Part shown: positions 18,381 to 27,814 of the stretch, piece after piece
Position numbering within the stretch: position 1 is the first letter of the stretch
How the letters are laid out: each line of letters begins with the position of its first letter
From: Gammaproteobacteria bacterium 45_16_T64
GTDB lineage: Bacteria; Pseudomonadota; Gammaproteobacteria; Pseudomonadales; Ketobacteraceae
Assembly (NCBI GenBank): GCA_002162955.1
Contig: MABD01000014.1
Span: 1 to 64,000, forward strand
DNA length: 64,000 bases
Reading direction: 5' to 3'
Position numbers and translations under genes: made by a program
The notes under the pieces: model-generated
Told to the model about the DNA's origin: nothing
Databases searched by the model: none
The model's input: only the letters and a program-made list of their open reading frames with translations

Positions 18381-19298
18381 CTAACGCTCATGCCCAAACA
18401 CAACGCGAATATCAGGGTTTTGTTGACTAAACTGAATCAGTCCTCGCAAGCTTTTCTCTGCTTCCGAATCATCCTCTGACCACCCTGGAATAACGCCGTT
18501 CTCAAAACCCCAGCGAGTATGGCTTGCATCCCCAGTCAACAATACCCAACCCTCAAATGAATTCACCAAATAAGATACATGCCCCTCGGTATGACCAGGT
18601 GTGGAGATTGCCCATACCGAGCCATCACCGAACAGATCTAACATTTTACCTAACGGCTGGATATCTACCGCCTGACTAAAATCCAGTTCATATAACGTTT
18701 CCACGTTATCAAAATGATCGTTATAAAGTGCAAAAGGATATTGATGTAAAGATGCACCTTTACCCAGCATGATGGGTGTACCCTCAGGTAACGCCGGTAT
18801 CCCTGCTGAGTGATCACTATGAACATGAGTCAAGAAAACGCCTTTCACATTTACCTGATTTTCTTCCAACTGACTAAGAATATCCTGCCCAATCTCTTGC
18901 ATCCCACCTTCGATAATAAACGGCGCAACAAACCCTTTCTGACTGCCTCGAGCCGACTCACCAAAACGATGATCCAACCCCGTATCAATTAAGAAATCAC
19001 CCTTCTCTGAGTGCCGTATCCAGTGCGCATATACTTCTACATCAATACTATCCTCTGTAAAAATATCGGTTTTAGGATCGCTGCGATTAAGCATGCCAGA
19101 GGTCGGCACTGTCAGTACCCCGGTCATAAAGGTCGTTAGCGAGGCCTTATTCGCATGGGCCTGGATATCCTGCCAAGACTGAATGTTACCTTGAGACTCC
19201 ACACTATAGCTCTCTCTTTTCGGCCCACACCCAATTAGATTTATCATCACTGTTATTAACACTATCCAAGCAAAACCTTTAGATTTGTCGGTTTTCAT
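18381..19298 (-). CDS. Lipoprotein MBL-fold hydrolase, lactonase-like
   Basis: Starting at ATG 19298 (AAGGGA seven bases upstream), the 305-aa precursor has a signal ending in INLIGC (lipid Cys 24). The metallo-beta-lactamase motif HVHSDHSAG provides the zinc ligands, with further His/Asp in STPGHTEGHVS, LTGDASHTRWG and VVFGHE at the C-terminus. The order resembles N-acyl-homoserine lactone lactonases, but other lactone or ester substrates are equally possible. Its membrane anchoring in the envelope is unusual for that group. It is divergent from a LysR gene, which is probably its regulator. Confidence 0.82.
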   Translation of the reverse strand: MKTDKSKGFAWIVLITVMINLIGCGPKRESYSVESQGNIQSWQDIQAHANKASLTTFMTGVLTVPTSGMLNRSDPKTDIFTEDSIDVEVYAHWIRHSEKGDFLIDTGLDHRFGESARGSQKGFVAPFIIEGGMQEIGQDILSQLEENQVNVKGVFLTHVHSDHSAGIPALPEGTPIMLGKGASLHQYPFALYNDHFDNVETLYELDFSQAVDIQPLGKMLDLFGDGSVWAISTPGHTEGHVSYLVNSFEGWVLLTGDASHTRWGFENGVIPGWSEDDSEAEKSLRGLIQFSQQNPDIRVVFGHER

Positions 19299-19422
19299 TA
19301 CCACATCCCTTTTTGTTATTGAATATGGATCCCAGTGTGCTCTGCGCTATTGATGATAAAAAGTGAATTATGCTTAAATGATTAATTCCAAATAGTGCAG
19401 TATCTACCAAAAGGACTTCTTG

Positions 19423-20334
19423 ATGGCTAAATTTGATGAATATCAAGCATTTATCACCATTGTCGAGCTCAACAGCTTATCCAAAGCAGCCAAAGCATTG
19501 CATTTATCCCCTTCTGCCATCAGCAAAAAGCTCACATTATTAGAAGATTCGTTGGGGGTGCAACTGGTAGACCGCACGACTCGCTCACTAGCGGTCACAG
19601 ACTTGGGGAAATCGTTTTACAAAGACTGCAAAGCCATTCTCTCGTCAGTGCTCGATGCAGAAGAGCGGATTTTAGACACCAAAGAAGAACCTATTGGCAA
19701 ACTCAAACTGTCGTGTCCTCGGGTACTACTGCAACCTGGTTTTTTTAACTTGATCAATCGCTTTGCGGAAGAACACCCCACGATCAAAATCGACTTTTCA
19801 GTATCCGATAGCATTGAAGACCTAGTGGATGGACAAATTGACTTTTCCTTTCGCATTGGCCCCCTAAGGGATTCACGGTTAACCGCAACCACTCTGATGG
19901 AAACCCGTCCGGTATTTTGTGCATCTCCGGAATATTTTGAGCGCTATGGCCCAATCACTCAAATTCCCACGTCAATCGAGGAGCTTGCCCATCATAAAAT
20001 TATTATTCCAACCTATATCAATCTTGCCGATCGGATTCGCAGCATGTTTCCTGGTTATGGCATGCTAGATATCGACCTATTCCATACTACCAATGATGTG
20101 TACGCGCAGTATCAGTTAGTTCGACAAGGTGGAGGTATCACCATGATGTTGGATCTTATGGTAAAAGAGGATATTAGGGCTGGAAAATTACAGGCGATAT
20201 TCCCGGCCGTTCAATTCCCACCTCAACAGATAGTGTTACTGCATCATAAGAAACAACACCAACCGAGAAAAATGGTGTTGTTTAAAGAGTTTATTAAGGC
20301 GAAATTTGTTGAGGTGATGTCACCAGAAAATTGA
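19423..20334 (+). CDS. LysR-family transcriptional regulator
   Basis: The 303-aa protein starts at ATG 19423, with AAGGA seven bases upstream. The HTH occupies about residues 5-62 (NSLSKAAKALHLSPSAISKK, then LEDSLGVQLVDRTTRSLAVT), followed by the effector-binding domain. It is transcribed away from the MBL-fold hydrolase with a 124-bp shared spacer, the usual layout for a LysR activator and its target. The inducer is unknown. Confidence 0.88.
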   Translation: MAKFDEYQAFITIVELNSLSKAAKALHLSPSAISKKLTLLEDSLGVQLVDRTTRSLAVTDLGKSFYKDCKAILSSVLDAEERILDTKEEPIGKLKLSCPRVLLQPGFFNLINRFAEEHPTIKIDFSVSDSIEDLVDGQIDFSFRIGPLRDSRLTATTLMETRPVFCASPEYFERYGPITQIPTSIEELAHHKIIIPTYINLADRIRSMFPGYGMLDIDLFHTTNDVYAQYQLVRQGGGITMMLDLMVKEDIRAGKLQAIFPAVQFPPQQIVLLHHKKQHQPRKMVLFKEFIKAKFVEVMSPEN

Positions 20335-20371
20335 GGTATACCCCAAAGAAGAATAACCACCGCAAATATAG

Positions 20372-20953
20372 CTATGTTGAGGGGGGCTTCGCTACGGATA
20401 GAATGAGCGAAATTATTTCCTCAGTCATTGCTTGAGGGTCTATCGACTCGGGCGTAAATGAAGATCGTAATAGTGCGATTGCAGGAGTAAGGTCAGTAAG
20501 TAAATCCAGGTGTGGATGATCGGCACCAATTAGACGAGCGATTGTACTTCGTAGATATTCAAGACTATAGCCCTCTTTTACCGCTTCTTCGATGCCAGCA
20601 TCTGAACGCATCGCAGAAATAAGACCCGGTACCAAATCGGGCTTTTCAGCGGAATCCACACATTTTGGAGTCACTATCGCTCTCAAGTCTGCTACCGGAT
20701 CGTCAGTCACCACCGCCTCAGGCACTGGCATATTCCTGATGGCTTCGATAATAAGAGACTCCTTCGTGCTCCACCGCCGATAGATAGCACCCGTACCAGA
20801 GCCAGCACGGGTAGCCACATCCTTAATCCGAAATCTATCAAAGCCAACTTCTAGTAGTAGGTCTGCAGCGGCCTCGAGTATTGCCTCGGTACGGCCCGTA
20901 TCACGCTTTCGCCCTCTGATTTTGTCGGGGCGCCTGGAAGTATCAATTGTCAT
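20372..20953 (-). CDS. TetR-family transcriptional regulator
   Basis: The 193-aa protein has a TetR HTH at residues about 18-64 (AILEAAADLLLEVGFDRFRI, then AGSGTGAIYRRWSTKESLII) and a C-terminal ligand domain. It is divergent from the 187-aa gene at 21102. Four copies of an ATTCCGGAAAT-like element lie between them, so it probably controls both. Confidence 0.88.
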   Translation of the reverse strand: MTIDTSRRPDKIRGRKRDTGRTEAILEAAADLLLEVGFDRFRIKDVATRAGSGTGAIYRRWSTKESLIIEAIRNMPVPEAVVTDDPVADLRAIVTPKCVDSAEKPDLVPGLISAMRSDAGIEEAVKEGYSLEYLRSTIARLIGADHPHLDLLTDLTPAIALLRSSFTPESIDPQAMTEEIISLILSVAKPPST

Positions 20954-20979
20954 GTACGCGATACTAACAGAAATCCCTC

Positions 20980-21049
20980 ATTCCGGAAATACCATTACGG
21001 AAACAGTCAATTCCGAAATCATATATACAGATATATTGATTTCCGGAAT
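20980..21049. promoter_or_regulatory. Array of ATTCCGGAAAT-like sites, candidate TetR operators
   Basis: Four related elements occur in 70 bp: ATTCCGGAAAT (20980-20990), ATTACGGAAA (20994-21003), AATTCCGAAAT (21009-21019) and the reverse form ATTTCCGGAAT (21039-21049). The region is AT-rich otherwise and lies in the spacer between the divergent TetR and 187-aa genes. The outer two copies are near-perfect inverted repeats of each other. Confidence 0.6.
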
Positions 21050-21101
21050 TATAGATTCCATAATAACCCCATCAACGCCCCCCCCACTAAGGAGAAGACT
21101 C

Positions 21102-21665
21102 ATGTCTCTTGAATTAACATTAAAATCTGGCACTTTCCTCGAGCTGGCGACAGGAAAGGTAATCAAAGGTAAAGAAATGCAGGTATTCGGTGAATATTTC
21201 CCCGCTATCACACCCGCGTTAAGCGAATATGGTATTCAGCCACTCCGCTCTTTTGCAGTACTTGCGACAAACACCCGAGGGATAGCAGCAGAAATGGGGT
21301 CACTCACACAGTACCCACAGACAGAAAACTACACACGATTTATTAATGACGCTCGTTTCTTAAAAGCCAAACCGCTGCGCGATGATGGGCTTGAGTTCCT
21401 TGCAGATGGTAACTTTTTCACGTCCTTAGACAAAACGATCACATTGCGGACGGACGCTAACTATGCATTGATCATCGCAAAGGGCAATCCACTAAATTCA
21501 GAGCCTTTGCTGGAGCTTCCCACAGTAGAAGATGGCACAACACAAATTTATTCGGGAAAGTCTATAACACTCCATCCATGGAACGACAATGCAGCACTCA
21601 TCCTGAATACGTCGCCAGATGAGGCTCTTATATTTAAAATTCGTTTTAATCCATCCGACGCTTAA
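21102..21665 (+). CDS. Hypothetical protein under TetR control
   Basis: The start at ATG 21102 is set by AAGGAG seven bases upstream, giving 187 residues. I do not recognise the family. The first 100 residues look like a compact alpha/beta domain (GKEMQVFGEYFPAITPALSE, RSFAVLATN, FLKAKPLRDDGLEFLADGNF), and the last 80 are beta-rich. There is no signal peptide or membrane segment. It is divergent from the TetR gene and probably its main target. Confidence 0.7.
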   Translation: MSLELTLKSGTFLELATGKVIKGKEMQVFGEYFPAITPALSEYGIQPLRSFAVLATNTRGIAAEMGSLTQYPQTENYTRFINDARFLKAKPLRDDGLEFLADGNFFTSLDKTITLRTDANYALIIAKGNPLNSEPLLELPTVEDGTTQIYSGKSITLHPWNDNAALILNTSPDEALIFKIRFNPSDA

Positions 21666-21787
21666 GGAAGAGTAAAGTATTCACTACAGCATGTTTGGGA
21701 GCCTCTCTACATCCTATTAGGGAGGCCACCTACTTATTACGAGACATTGCTAATATCATGAATAAAGTCAGGTATCGCACCATAGAG

Positions 21788-22207
21788 TTAGTATTGCTTT
21801 AACAGCCTATCAACAACTGGAACCATTTTACTTTCAACACTGTTCCATTTGCTAAAATCGAAACCACCACCACCAATCAAGTGATATTGAGCAAACCCTA
21901 TTTGACGATTTTTATCAAACAATTTCAACTGCGCGTGACTTAAGTACGGAGAAAGATCCCATGAACGTCTCGCGGTGTATGTTAGTCTAAATTTGCAATG
22001 GCTTGGGGTCTCGGCATAGTAACGCTCTGTTGTTATAAAGTGATTGCTCATAGCATTTACAATAACCGGCACAAACTCTTTCACTAAAACCTTTGGATTG
22101 TTTTCTATACACACATGCGTGATGTTATGTGATGCATCTACCTGATTTACTTTTATCGACGTACAACCAGATACCGCTAATAAAATAATAACGAACATAA
22201 CCCTCAT
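21788..22207 (-). CDS. Sbal_3080-family lipoprotein
   Basis: The 139-aa precursor has a short signal ending in LLAVSGC (lipid Cys 15) and an ideal TAGGAGG site. The body shows the family pattern: HVCIENNPKVLVKEFVPVIV, CKFRLTYTARRSWDLSPYLS, AQLKLFDKNRQIGFAQYHL and a C-terminal VVDRLLKQY. The function of the family is unknown; it is a periplasmic-facing lipoprotein. It stands alone, with a 197-bp featureless spacer upstream. Confidence 0.75.
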   Translation of the reverse strand: MRVMFVIILLAVSGCTSIKVNQVDASHNITHVCIENNPKVLVKEFVPVIVNAMSNHFITTERYYAETPSHCKFRLTYTARRSWDLSPYLSHAQLKLFDKNRQIGFAQYHLIGGGGFDFSKWNSVESKMVPVVDRLLKQY

Positions 22208-22403
22208 GACTACCTCCTAAGCTGCTATCAGCCTTCACTCGTAATGATTACGTATTTGCACCTTCGATATTCTATCGAGGGAAATATTAACCCGTAGCAA
22301 ATGGAATATATACAGGCATCTATAACAGAAACCAATTGGACAGGTATTCTACACTCGCCTCGTTGGTCTTGTGGAGGACATTGCTACAATGTCTAATCAC
22401 TGC

Positions 22404-22847
22404 TTAACTATCCCTCCGTTTAATGTCATTTAATGTGCCGTAAATATCTCCATTATCGCTAAAAACCAGAGCGTCATTAGCTATAGGGATAGGTAACTGC
22501 GACATTCCTTCGACAAACTGTGAAATTTTCTCAACATCGCTCTCTAGAGCCTCAGGGCGGCAATATACCACTACTACCTGTGGGCCATAGTTGCTCGCTA
22601 CACGCCCCCGCAGGAAACCACAATAATCCGGTTCATCTGTCAATATATGCTCGTAACCTCGAGGGAGGTTCTTCTTATGTGCATCCTTAGCGTCAAACAG
22701 GATGCCGTCAGGATAAATCCAAAAGACAAAGTCCGGTGCCAAATGAGTAAACTCTTTAATAGCTTTTCTTCTTCCTCGGTACTTAGCGGCAAGAAAAGGA
22801 AATTCTTCGCTTACGTCCTCTCTTTTTAAGGATCCTACCGTTATCAC
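22404..22847 (-). CDS. Hypothetical cytoplasmic protein
   Basis: GTG 22847 is preferred because AGGGAG lies six bases upstream; this gives 147 residues. I do not recognise the family. It has no signal or membrane segment, an Arg/Lys-rich helix near residue 25, and an aromatic core strand (DFVFWIYPDGILFDAKDAHK) that resembles a nuclease-like DA-K pattern only loosely. Its neighbours are single genes and give no clue to its role. Confidence 0.55.
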   Translation of the reverse strand: MITVGSLKREDVSEEFPFLAAKYRGRRKAIKEFTHLAPDFVFWIYPDGILFDAKDAHKKNLPRGYEHILTDEPDYCGFLRGRVASNYGPQVVVVYCRPEALESDVEKISQFVEGMSQLPIPIANDALVFSDNGDIYGTLNDIKRRDS

Positions 22848-22924
22848 TATCGACTCCCTAATCAATTATTACGCACAAGCCCACACTGTTTCTCGTCTTC
22901 AATACAGCACTTCCAATACTAAAT

Positions 22925-23251
22925 TCACTCTTTGAGTTCAATTTTACGCCCATCAGGGTCGGCGACAATATAAGTAGTGCTGTTATTAGATTGGTAAGTA
23001 CTGATAATGGAGATAGTATTTACTATTTTTTCAATATCACCCACCTTAAAACCAATTCGACTATTGTCATTTGGAGCTACATCCTTATTTGGATATAGCT
23101 CCAAAACAACACCATCATATTCAGATGAATAGTGCTCCGGGCCATTTCCATGTTTTTCTTTTACAAATACTAATCCTAGCTGCTCATAAAATGTCTTACT
23201 TATTTCTATGTCTTTGCATCGAAGTACGAGCAAGGATATCTTCATAGGCAT
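22925..23251 (-). CDS. VOC/glyoxalase-fold protein
   Basis: The 108-aa protein is a single VOC domain: ISLLVLRCKDIEISKTFYEQ at the start, GVVLELYP in the middle, and YIVADPDGRKIELKE at the end, the usual metal-site Glu position. Such proteins act as dioxygenases, isomerases or antibiotic-binding proteins. The substrate is unknown. Confidence 0.82.
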   Translation of the reverse strand: MPMKISLLVLRCKDIEISKTFYEQLGLVFVKEKHGNGPEHYSSEYDGVVLELYPNKDVAPNDNSRIGFKVGDIEKIVNTISIISTYQSNNSTTYIVADPDGRKIELKE

Positions 23252-23306
23252 TCACTTACCTTGCGATATTGTGGGCAGGGCCACAATATCGCCCTTTCTC
23301 CGTTTG

Positions 23307-24059
23307 TTAACCCTTATAATAACTAAGATAGCCTTCCACGTAATTACGTAGTTTATCGTCATTGGTTTTTGCAATAACTTTATTTAACAGCGGCAAATAG
23401 GCCTTATCCTTACTTAGTGCAAGCGCTTTACAGTAATACGCATACATCTGTACGGCTTGTTTGCTTAACTCTGGAGCGTCAAAACCTTTTTGTATTTCCG
23501 CCACGAGCTCAGACAAAATTTCCGGGGAGTATAGTTTTTCAACAATAATTTCGCGGGCTAACTTTGTTCTTTCGCCAAGGTCTTTGGATTGTAGTTTGCT
23601 AAGAAACTGCTTTCTTAACTCTGAATTTTTCAATAAGTCAGCCATTGCCGCTCTATGAATATTAGCGGTTATACTTTGGCGTAAAAAATGGCGCACCTTG
23701 CCCAGGTCACTCCTGCTAACACCACATTCTATACCACGATGACAATAAAGCCTTCTTTCGCTAACCGCCTCAAAAGTGATTTCAGAAGCGTTATGCATTA
23801 TCTTTATAATAATTTCATTGTCGCTTTCATCAGGTAACCAAGCCACGATCTCTTTTTCACTTTTCTCTTTGATTTCCCAACCGCGATCATTCATGGATTC
23901 TACTATTAGAGATTCCACATCAGTTATGTATGCCGAGTTGTATTTTATAGGTTGGCCATACCATTCGTATTCAGCCTGCGTTTCCGCCGCTTGTATTGGA
24001 CTGATGGCGGATACGATACATATGGCGGATACTGCTATCGCCTTTAACAGATGATTCAT
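23307..24059 (-). CDS. Exported protein of unknown function, helical C-terminal domain
   Basis: ATG 24059 has AGGAC seven bases upstream and gives a clean signal peptide (cleavage near AISPIQAAE); 250 residues. Residues about 40-140 form an alpha/beta domain with a W near its centre and a C-x4-C pair (YCHRGIEC). It resembles in outline the protein encoded just downstream. The last 110 residues are helical, with a HEAT-like rhythm (ELVAEIQKGFDAPELSKQAV). The two genes are 37-42 bp apart and probably form a unit, order 24554 gene first. No function can be assigned. Confidence 0.65.
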   Translation of the reverse strand: MNHLLKAIAVSAICIVSAISPIQAAETQAEYEWYGQPIKYNSAYITDVESLIVESMNDRGWEIKEKSEKEIVAWLPDESDNEIIIKIMHNASEITFEAVSERRLYCHRGIECGVSRSDLGKVRHFLRQSITANIHRAAMADLLKNSELRKQFLSKLQSKDLGERTKLAREIIVEKLYSPEILSELVAEIQKGFDAPELSKQAVQMYAYYCKALALSKDKAYLPLLNKVIAKTNDDKLRNYVEGYLSYYKG

Positions 24060-24095
24060 TTGAAATGTCCTTTTGTTTTTCATGTCAACTATCCG

Positions 24096-24554
24096 CTATG
24101 ACTGAAGTACTTTAGTAAGGGATTTTTTTAGACGATGCATATAGCTGTAGTATTTTCTAGATTCGTTATCGTAGCAAATTCCGTCAATGTTTATATCACA
24201 AAGAAAGCCCTCGCTTGCGCCGGCATATTTCATTTGTACGTATTTTTCGTTGTATTCAATTCTGGTATAGATTGTTTGTCGTGAATAGTCCCAACGAAAT
24301 ACCATATAATCTTTGCCCTCTTCTTCGAGTATCCACTTTACCTTTCGATTTGTGATGGTTGCTCTCAAGATTGCTAGCTTGGCCTCACCTAACGACAATT
24401 CATGAGTAATGGCACCATGTGCTGCCTCCAACTTGGAGACCGATACACTATCGTTCGGTATATTGCTAGTATCAAGTGGCTTGGCATCAGCAAAAATCGT
24501 GCTAGCCCAGAGCGATAAGCTCAAACAGGCAATGCGGCTGTAGGTATGGTTCAA
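24096..24554 (-). CDS. Exported protein of unknown function, related to its neighbour's N-terminal domain
   Basis: The best start is TTG 24554, because AAGGAG is seven bases upstream; the ATG two codons earlier is too close. The 152-aa precursor has a signal peptide ending at TIFADA. The mature part has the same outline as the first domain of the gene at 23307-24059: a helix, a W-I strand (VKWILEEEGKDYMVFRW), I-x-I strands and a Cys-containing loop before a C-terminal helix. The two may be diverged tandem relatives. Its role is unknown. The upstream spacer (24561-24806) has no recognisable element. Confidence 0.6.
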   Translation of the reverse strand: MNHTYSRIACLSLSLWASTIFADAKPLDTSNIPNDSVSVSKLEAAHGAITHELSLGEAKLAILRATITNRKVKWILEEEGKDYMVFRWDYSRQTIYTRIEYNEKYVQMKYAGASEGFLCDINIDGICYDNESRKYYSYMHRLKKSLTKVLQS

Positions 24555-24806
24555 CGTCATTCTCCTTGTGATTATTTTATCCCGTCAATTAGGCCAGTGA
24601 TTGTCACATGTGCTATCAAATTAGTCGATAGTTTGACCCGTTATTTAAACAGAAGTACCGTTTTATAAATCCATTAGAAGGGGAGTAATAAAAGCACGAT
24701 AAACTGGGCAACATGACAGCCCAATAGAAAAGTGCCTTGATGATGATTTCGCGTTCACTGAGGGGGCGCTAGAAAAATATTCAAAGGCTACGACCCTATA
24801 TCAGCA

Positions 24807-25673
24807 CTAACCCCCAGGGTTATAGGCAGTAATAAACCATGCACTAGACGGTGCCCAAATACGGCCATCTTCCTTAGCGAATTTCCCGATCACTTCTTTA
24901 AGGGCCACATTCACTTCACCCCGTAAACGTTCACCTTCTTCTTCCGCAAGGCGGATAATCTCCCCAGCCGGTCCAATTTCCAAGGCAAATTCAATAGCTT
25001 CCTCTAGATTCCGCCCAATACAGATGTCGGTATCAAAACGTTCAAACTGTACACGCTCAAAACCCACGGCTTGTAACATGTCGCTTACCATATCAGGGCC
25101 AGCCATAGAAAATGGACCGGGACCACAATGAACCGCATCTGTATCTTCATGAGAAACCACCGGTACAATGCTTCGCACACATAACTCAGCATCGTGTAAC
25201 CATGGATTATCTTCTCGTTTTCGCCAAACTACCTGAGTAAATTTTCCACCCGGCTTTAACGACGCACGGATGTTCTTCATCGCAAGTCCGGGTAGATTAA
25301 AGAACATGGTACCAAATCGCGCAAACGCTTCATCGTAGGGGCCGCCAAGATCATCAACTTCCACATCAGCGACTATAAACCGCGCATTTTTTACTCCTTC
25401 ATCGGCAGCAGATTGATTGCATTCCTCGATAAAGTTACTGGCGCAATCAACACCGGTAGCAACTCCTTGTTGACCCACAGATTTAGCAATTTGAAGGGTG
25501 CAATCACCAAAGCCACAACCCACATCGAGTACATTGCTCCCTTCAGGATGACGATGCCTGCTTAACGCCTCCTCACTAATGGATGCATAGCCCTCAATAA
25601 ATAGGTACTTAAAACGAGAGAACTTCTCAAACAGTACAGTGTTCCATGCTTCAATTATGACGTCATTGCTCAT
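24807..25673 (-). CDS. Class I SAM-dependent methyltransferase
   Basis: The 288-aa protein has the Rossmann methyltransferase motifs: VLDVGCGFGDCTLQIA (SAM-binding glycine loop, about residues 46-62), GVDCASNFIEEC (acidic ribose ligand region) and ARFIVADVEVDDL (adenine pocket), then LKPGGKFTQVVW. The arrangement is like small-molecule methyltransferases of the UbiE/COQ5 type. The substrate is unknown. A GAGGTG site precedes the ATG. Confidence 0.88.
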   Translation of the reverse strand: MSNDVIIEAWNTVLFEKFSRFKYLFIEGYASISEEALSRHRHPEGSNVLDVGCGFGDCTLQIAKSVGQQGVATGVDCASNFIEECNQSAADEGVKNARFIVADVEVDDLGGPYDEAFARFGTMFFNLPGLAMKNIRASLKPGGKFTQVVWRKREDNPWLHDAELCVRSIVPVVSHEDTDAVHCGPGPFSMAGPDMVSDMLQAVGFERVQFERFDTDICIGRNLEEAIEFALEIGPAGEIIRLAEEEGERLRGEVNVALKEVIGKFAKEDGRIWAPSSAWFITAYNPGG

Positions 25674-25778
25674 CTTTCACCTCAGCTTACAATGTGAACG
25701 GGGCAGTGGAAATTAGCCTTCTGAGTATATATTCAATATTCTAGCGGCCCGCATAGCATCTCGAAATACAAGGTGCCC

Positions 25779-27803
25779 CTACACCCTCCTCTTACACTCA
25801 AATTCCAGCGCTGACCTTAGTTTTGCGACCTTTACCGGTTTTGCGAGATAAGAATACCCAGCCCCCCCAATAGCCTCAAATACAGCAGCGTCGGTTTCAC
25901 CGGTAATAATGATTGACGGGATAGGTTGAGGGAATTGCTTATGTACCAGGGAAATAACATCTAGACCTGTACGCTGATTAGGAAGGTTGTAATCCGTTAC
26001 TATCATATCGACCGTCGCTGCCTCTAGCAGTGCCGGCAAGGCCTCGTATTCCCCTGCACGAATAACATCAGCCCCCCACGATTGCATAAGATCCCCTAAT
26101 GCAGCGCGTATACTGGTGTCATCATCTACCAACAAAATGCTCTTGTGCAGAAATGGATTATGGATATGCACGGCCTCACTGGGTTCGTCATGGGATGTAC
26201 TTTCCATTATGGTGACATGGGGTAACGTTATCTTAAAAACTGAGCCTCTCCCCTCTTCTGATTTCAAGCTAAGGGAATGTTCAAGGGTATCTGTTAGCCG
26301 TTTCACCACAGACAAGCCTAAACCAAAGCCCTTACTCTCATCTTGCTTTTCATTGTTCAGCTGACGGTGTGCATCAAAAATATTGTCCTGCTGATCTGTA
26401 GGAATGCCTTTTCCTGTATCCCATATTTCGATTGAGACTGTGGCATTTTTTCTTACTCTGCAGGCGATCAATACGCCCCCCTCTTCAGTATAACGAACAG
26501 CGTTACTCAGTAAGTTGCGCACTACACGTTCCAACATAATAGGGTCTGAATGCACCGATAATGCACCACTTGCAATATATCGCTCATCAAATATCGATAG
26601 GGAGAAGCGAATCAACTTGTCTTCCGCCAGTACAGCAAAGTCATTTGCGATACGCTGCAACATAGGGCGAATGGCAAACGTACTGAGTTTGGCCTGCTTA
26701 ACGCCCGCATCCAATTTTGACACATCGAGCAGTTCGGTTAGCATCAATGTTAAGTGATCAATAGATTGCGTTAACTGGCCAAGCAAATGAGTATCATCCG
26801 GTAACTCACCTATTGGCGTTACCACCGGATCGATACGATGGCTGTTGTTCATCTGTAGGGATTCGACAAATAGCCCCATCGCATGTAACGGCTGGCGTAA
26901 ATCGTGACTTACACCCCCAAAATATTCACTAATTTCTTCCCGACGGTCATTCGCTGAGCGAGCATAAGCTTCACTTTGTTCTCGCTTTTCTTGAAGCTCC
27001 AGCATGACTTCATGCAGTTTGTGATTAGCCTCTTGAATCGTGTGCAGCATATCATTAAACGCAACAACCACTGCCCCCACTTCATCACCACCCTGCTTGC
27101 TTGCACGTAATGAGTAGTCATGAGTGCCTGTGACCTTTTCTGCCACAATACTAAGATCCTGTAGCGGATCGGTGATCATCCGCTGTAAACGCGCGGTGAG
27201 TAGATAAGCTAATAATCCGGCCACGAGCTGAATCAGTAATGCAACGAGGGCAAATTGCCAGCGCCGTTGCTGTATTTGTTCAAGGCTAACGTTGAGCCTT
27301 AATACGCCTATCGTCTTCGATTTCAAAATAACCGGTTGAGTGACCTTGAGATGACCATCAATAAATGCCGCACTCGCGTTAATCTTCGCCGTCGTACCTT
27401 CCATGTTTACGCAACTGTCTGCAACTACCGTGCTATCTGGGCCTATCTTACGCTGATATTCCCCAATGGCATCGTTACTGATACGGGCAATCAAACAGGC
27501 CGAAAGTACTGCGGGGTGAAACGCGAAGGATGCCACATTGGCGTTTGCCGCACGAGTATCACCAAACGCAATGGCGGCTCCACTTCTCTCGGCAATCACC
27601 TGCGCAAGCACCTGCATCTCGCGACTAAGCCTGTTCCTGGAGGTCTGTTCATCGTAAATAATAAATGCTATTGCAGCCACTAACATTGCCACCCACAGGG
27701 CAACCCCAATGATAACCATCAGTTTTCTGCGAATAGGTAAATCCAGAAATCGCTTTTTCATTCGCGCCATTACCGTTAGGGATTCAGTTTGTCCCGACAT
27801 CAT
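25779..27803 (-). CDS. CHASE8-like hybrid histidine kinase
   Basis: Of 674 residues, the first hydrophobic segment lies at about 26-50, then a periplasmic sensor (about 51-175, with the CHASE8-like start EMQVLAQVIAERSGAAIAFG), a second membrane segment (about 182-203), HAMP (about 205-260), and a dimerisation domain whose phospho-His is in GVSHDLRQPLHAMG (near 299). The ATPase domain follows (IEIWDTGKGIP; GFGLGLSVVKRL), and a C-terminal receiver (SILLVDDDTSIRAAL; acceptor Asp in MIVTDYNLPN near 599). It is the last gene of the tpsB-tpsA-yfiR operon, only 11 bp after the yfiR-like gene, so it probably reads a signal passed by that periplasmic protein. Its output regulator is not adjacent. Confidence 0.88.
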   Translation of the reverse strand: MMSGQTESLTVMARMKKRFLDLPIRRKLMVIIGVALWVAMLVAAIAFIIYDEQTSRNRLSREMQVLAQVIAERSGAAIAFGDTRAANANVASFAFHPAVLSACLIARISNDAIGEYQRKIGPDSTVVADSCVNMEGTTAKINASAAFIDGHLKVTQPVILKSKTIGVLRLNVSLEQIQQRRWQFALVALLIQLVAGLLAYLLTARLQRMITDPLQDLSIVAEKVTGTHDYSLRASKQGGDEVGAVVVAFNDMLHTIQEANHKLHEVMLELQEKREQSEAYARSANDRREEISEYFGGVSHDLRQPLHAMGLFVESLQMNNSHRIDPVVTPIGELPDDTHLLGQLTQSIDHLTLMLTELLDVSKLDAGVKQAKLSTFAIRPMLQRIANDFAVLAEDKLIRFSLSIFDERYIASGALSVHSDPIMLERVVRNLLSNAVRYTEEGGVLIACRVRKNATVSIEIWDTGKGIPTDQQDNIFDAHRQLNNEKQDESKGFGLGLSVVKRLTDTLEHSLSLKSEEGRGSVFKITLPHVTIMESTSHDEPSEAVHIHNPFLHKSILLVDDDTSIRAALGDLMQSWGADVIRAGEYEALPALLEAATVDMIVTDYNLPNQRTGLDVISLVHKQFPQPIPSIIITGETDAAVFEAIGGAGYSYLAKPVKVAKLRSALEFECKRRV

Positions 27804-27814
27804 AGCCTCTATAT

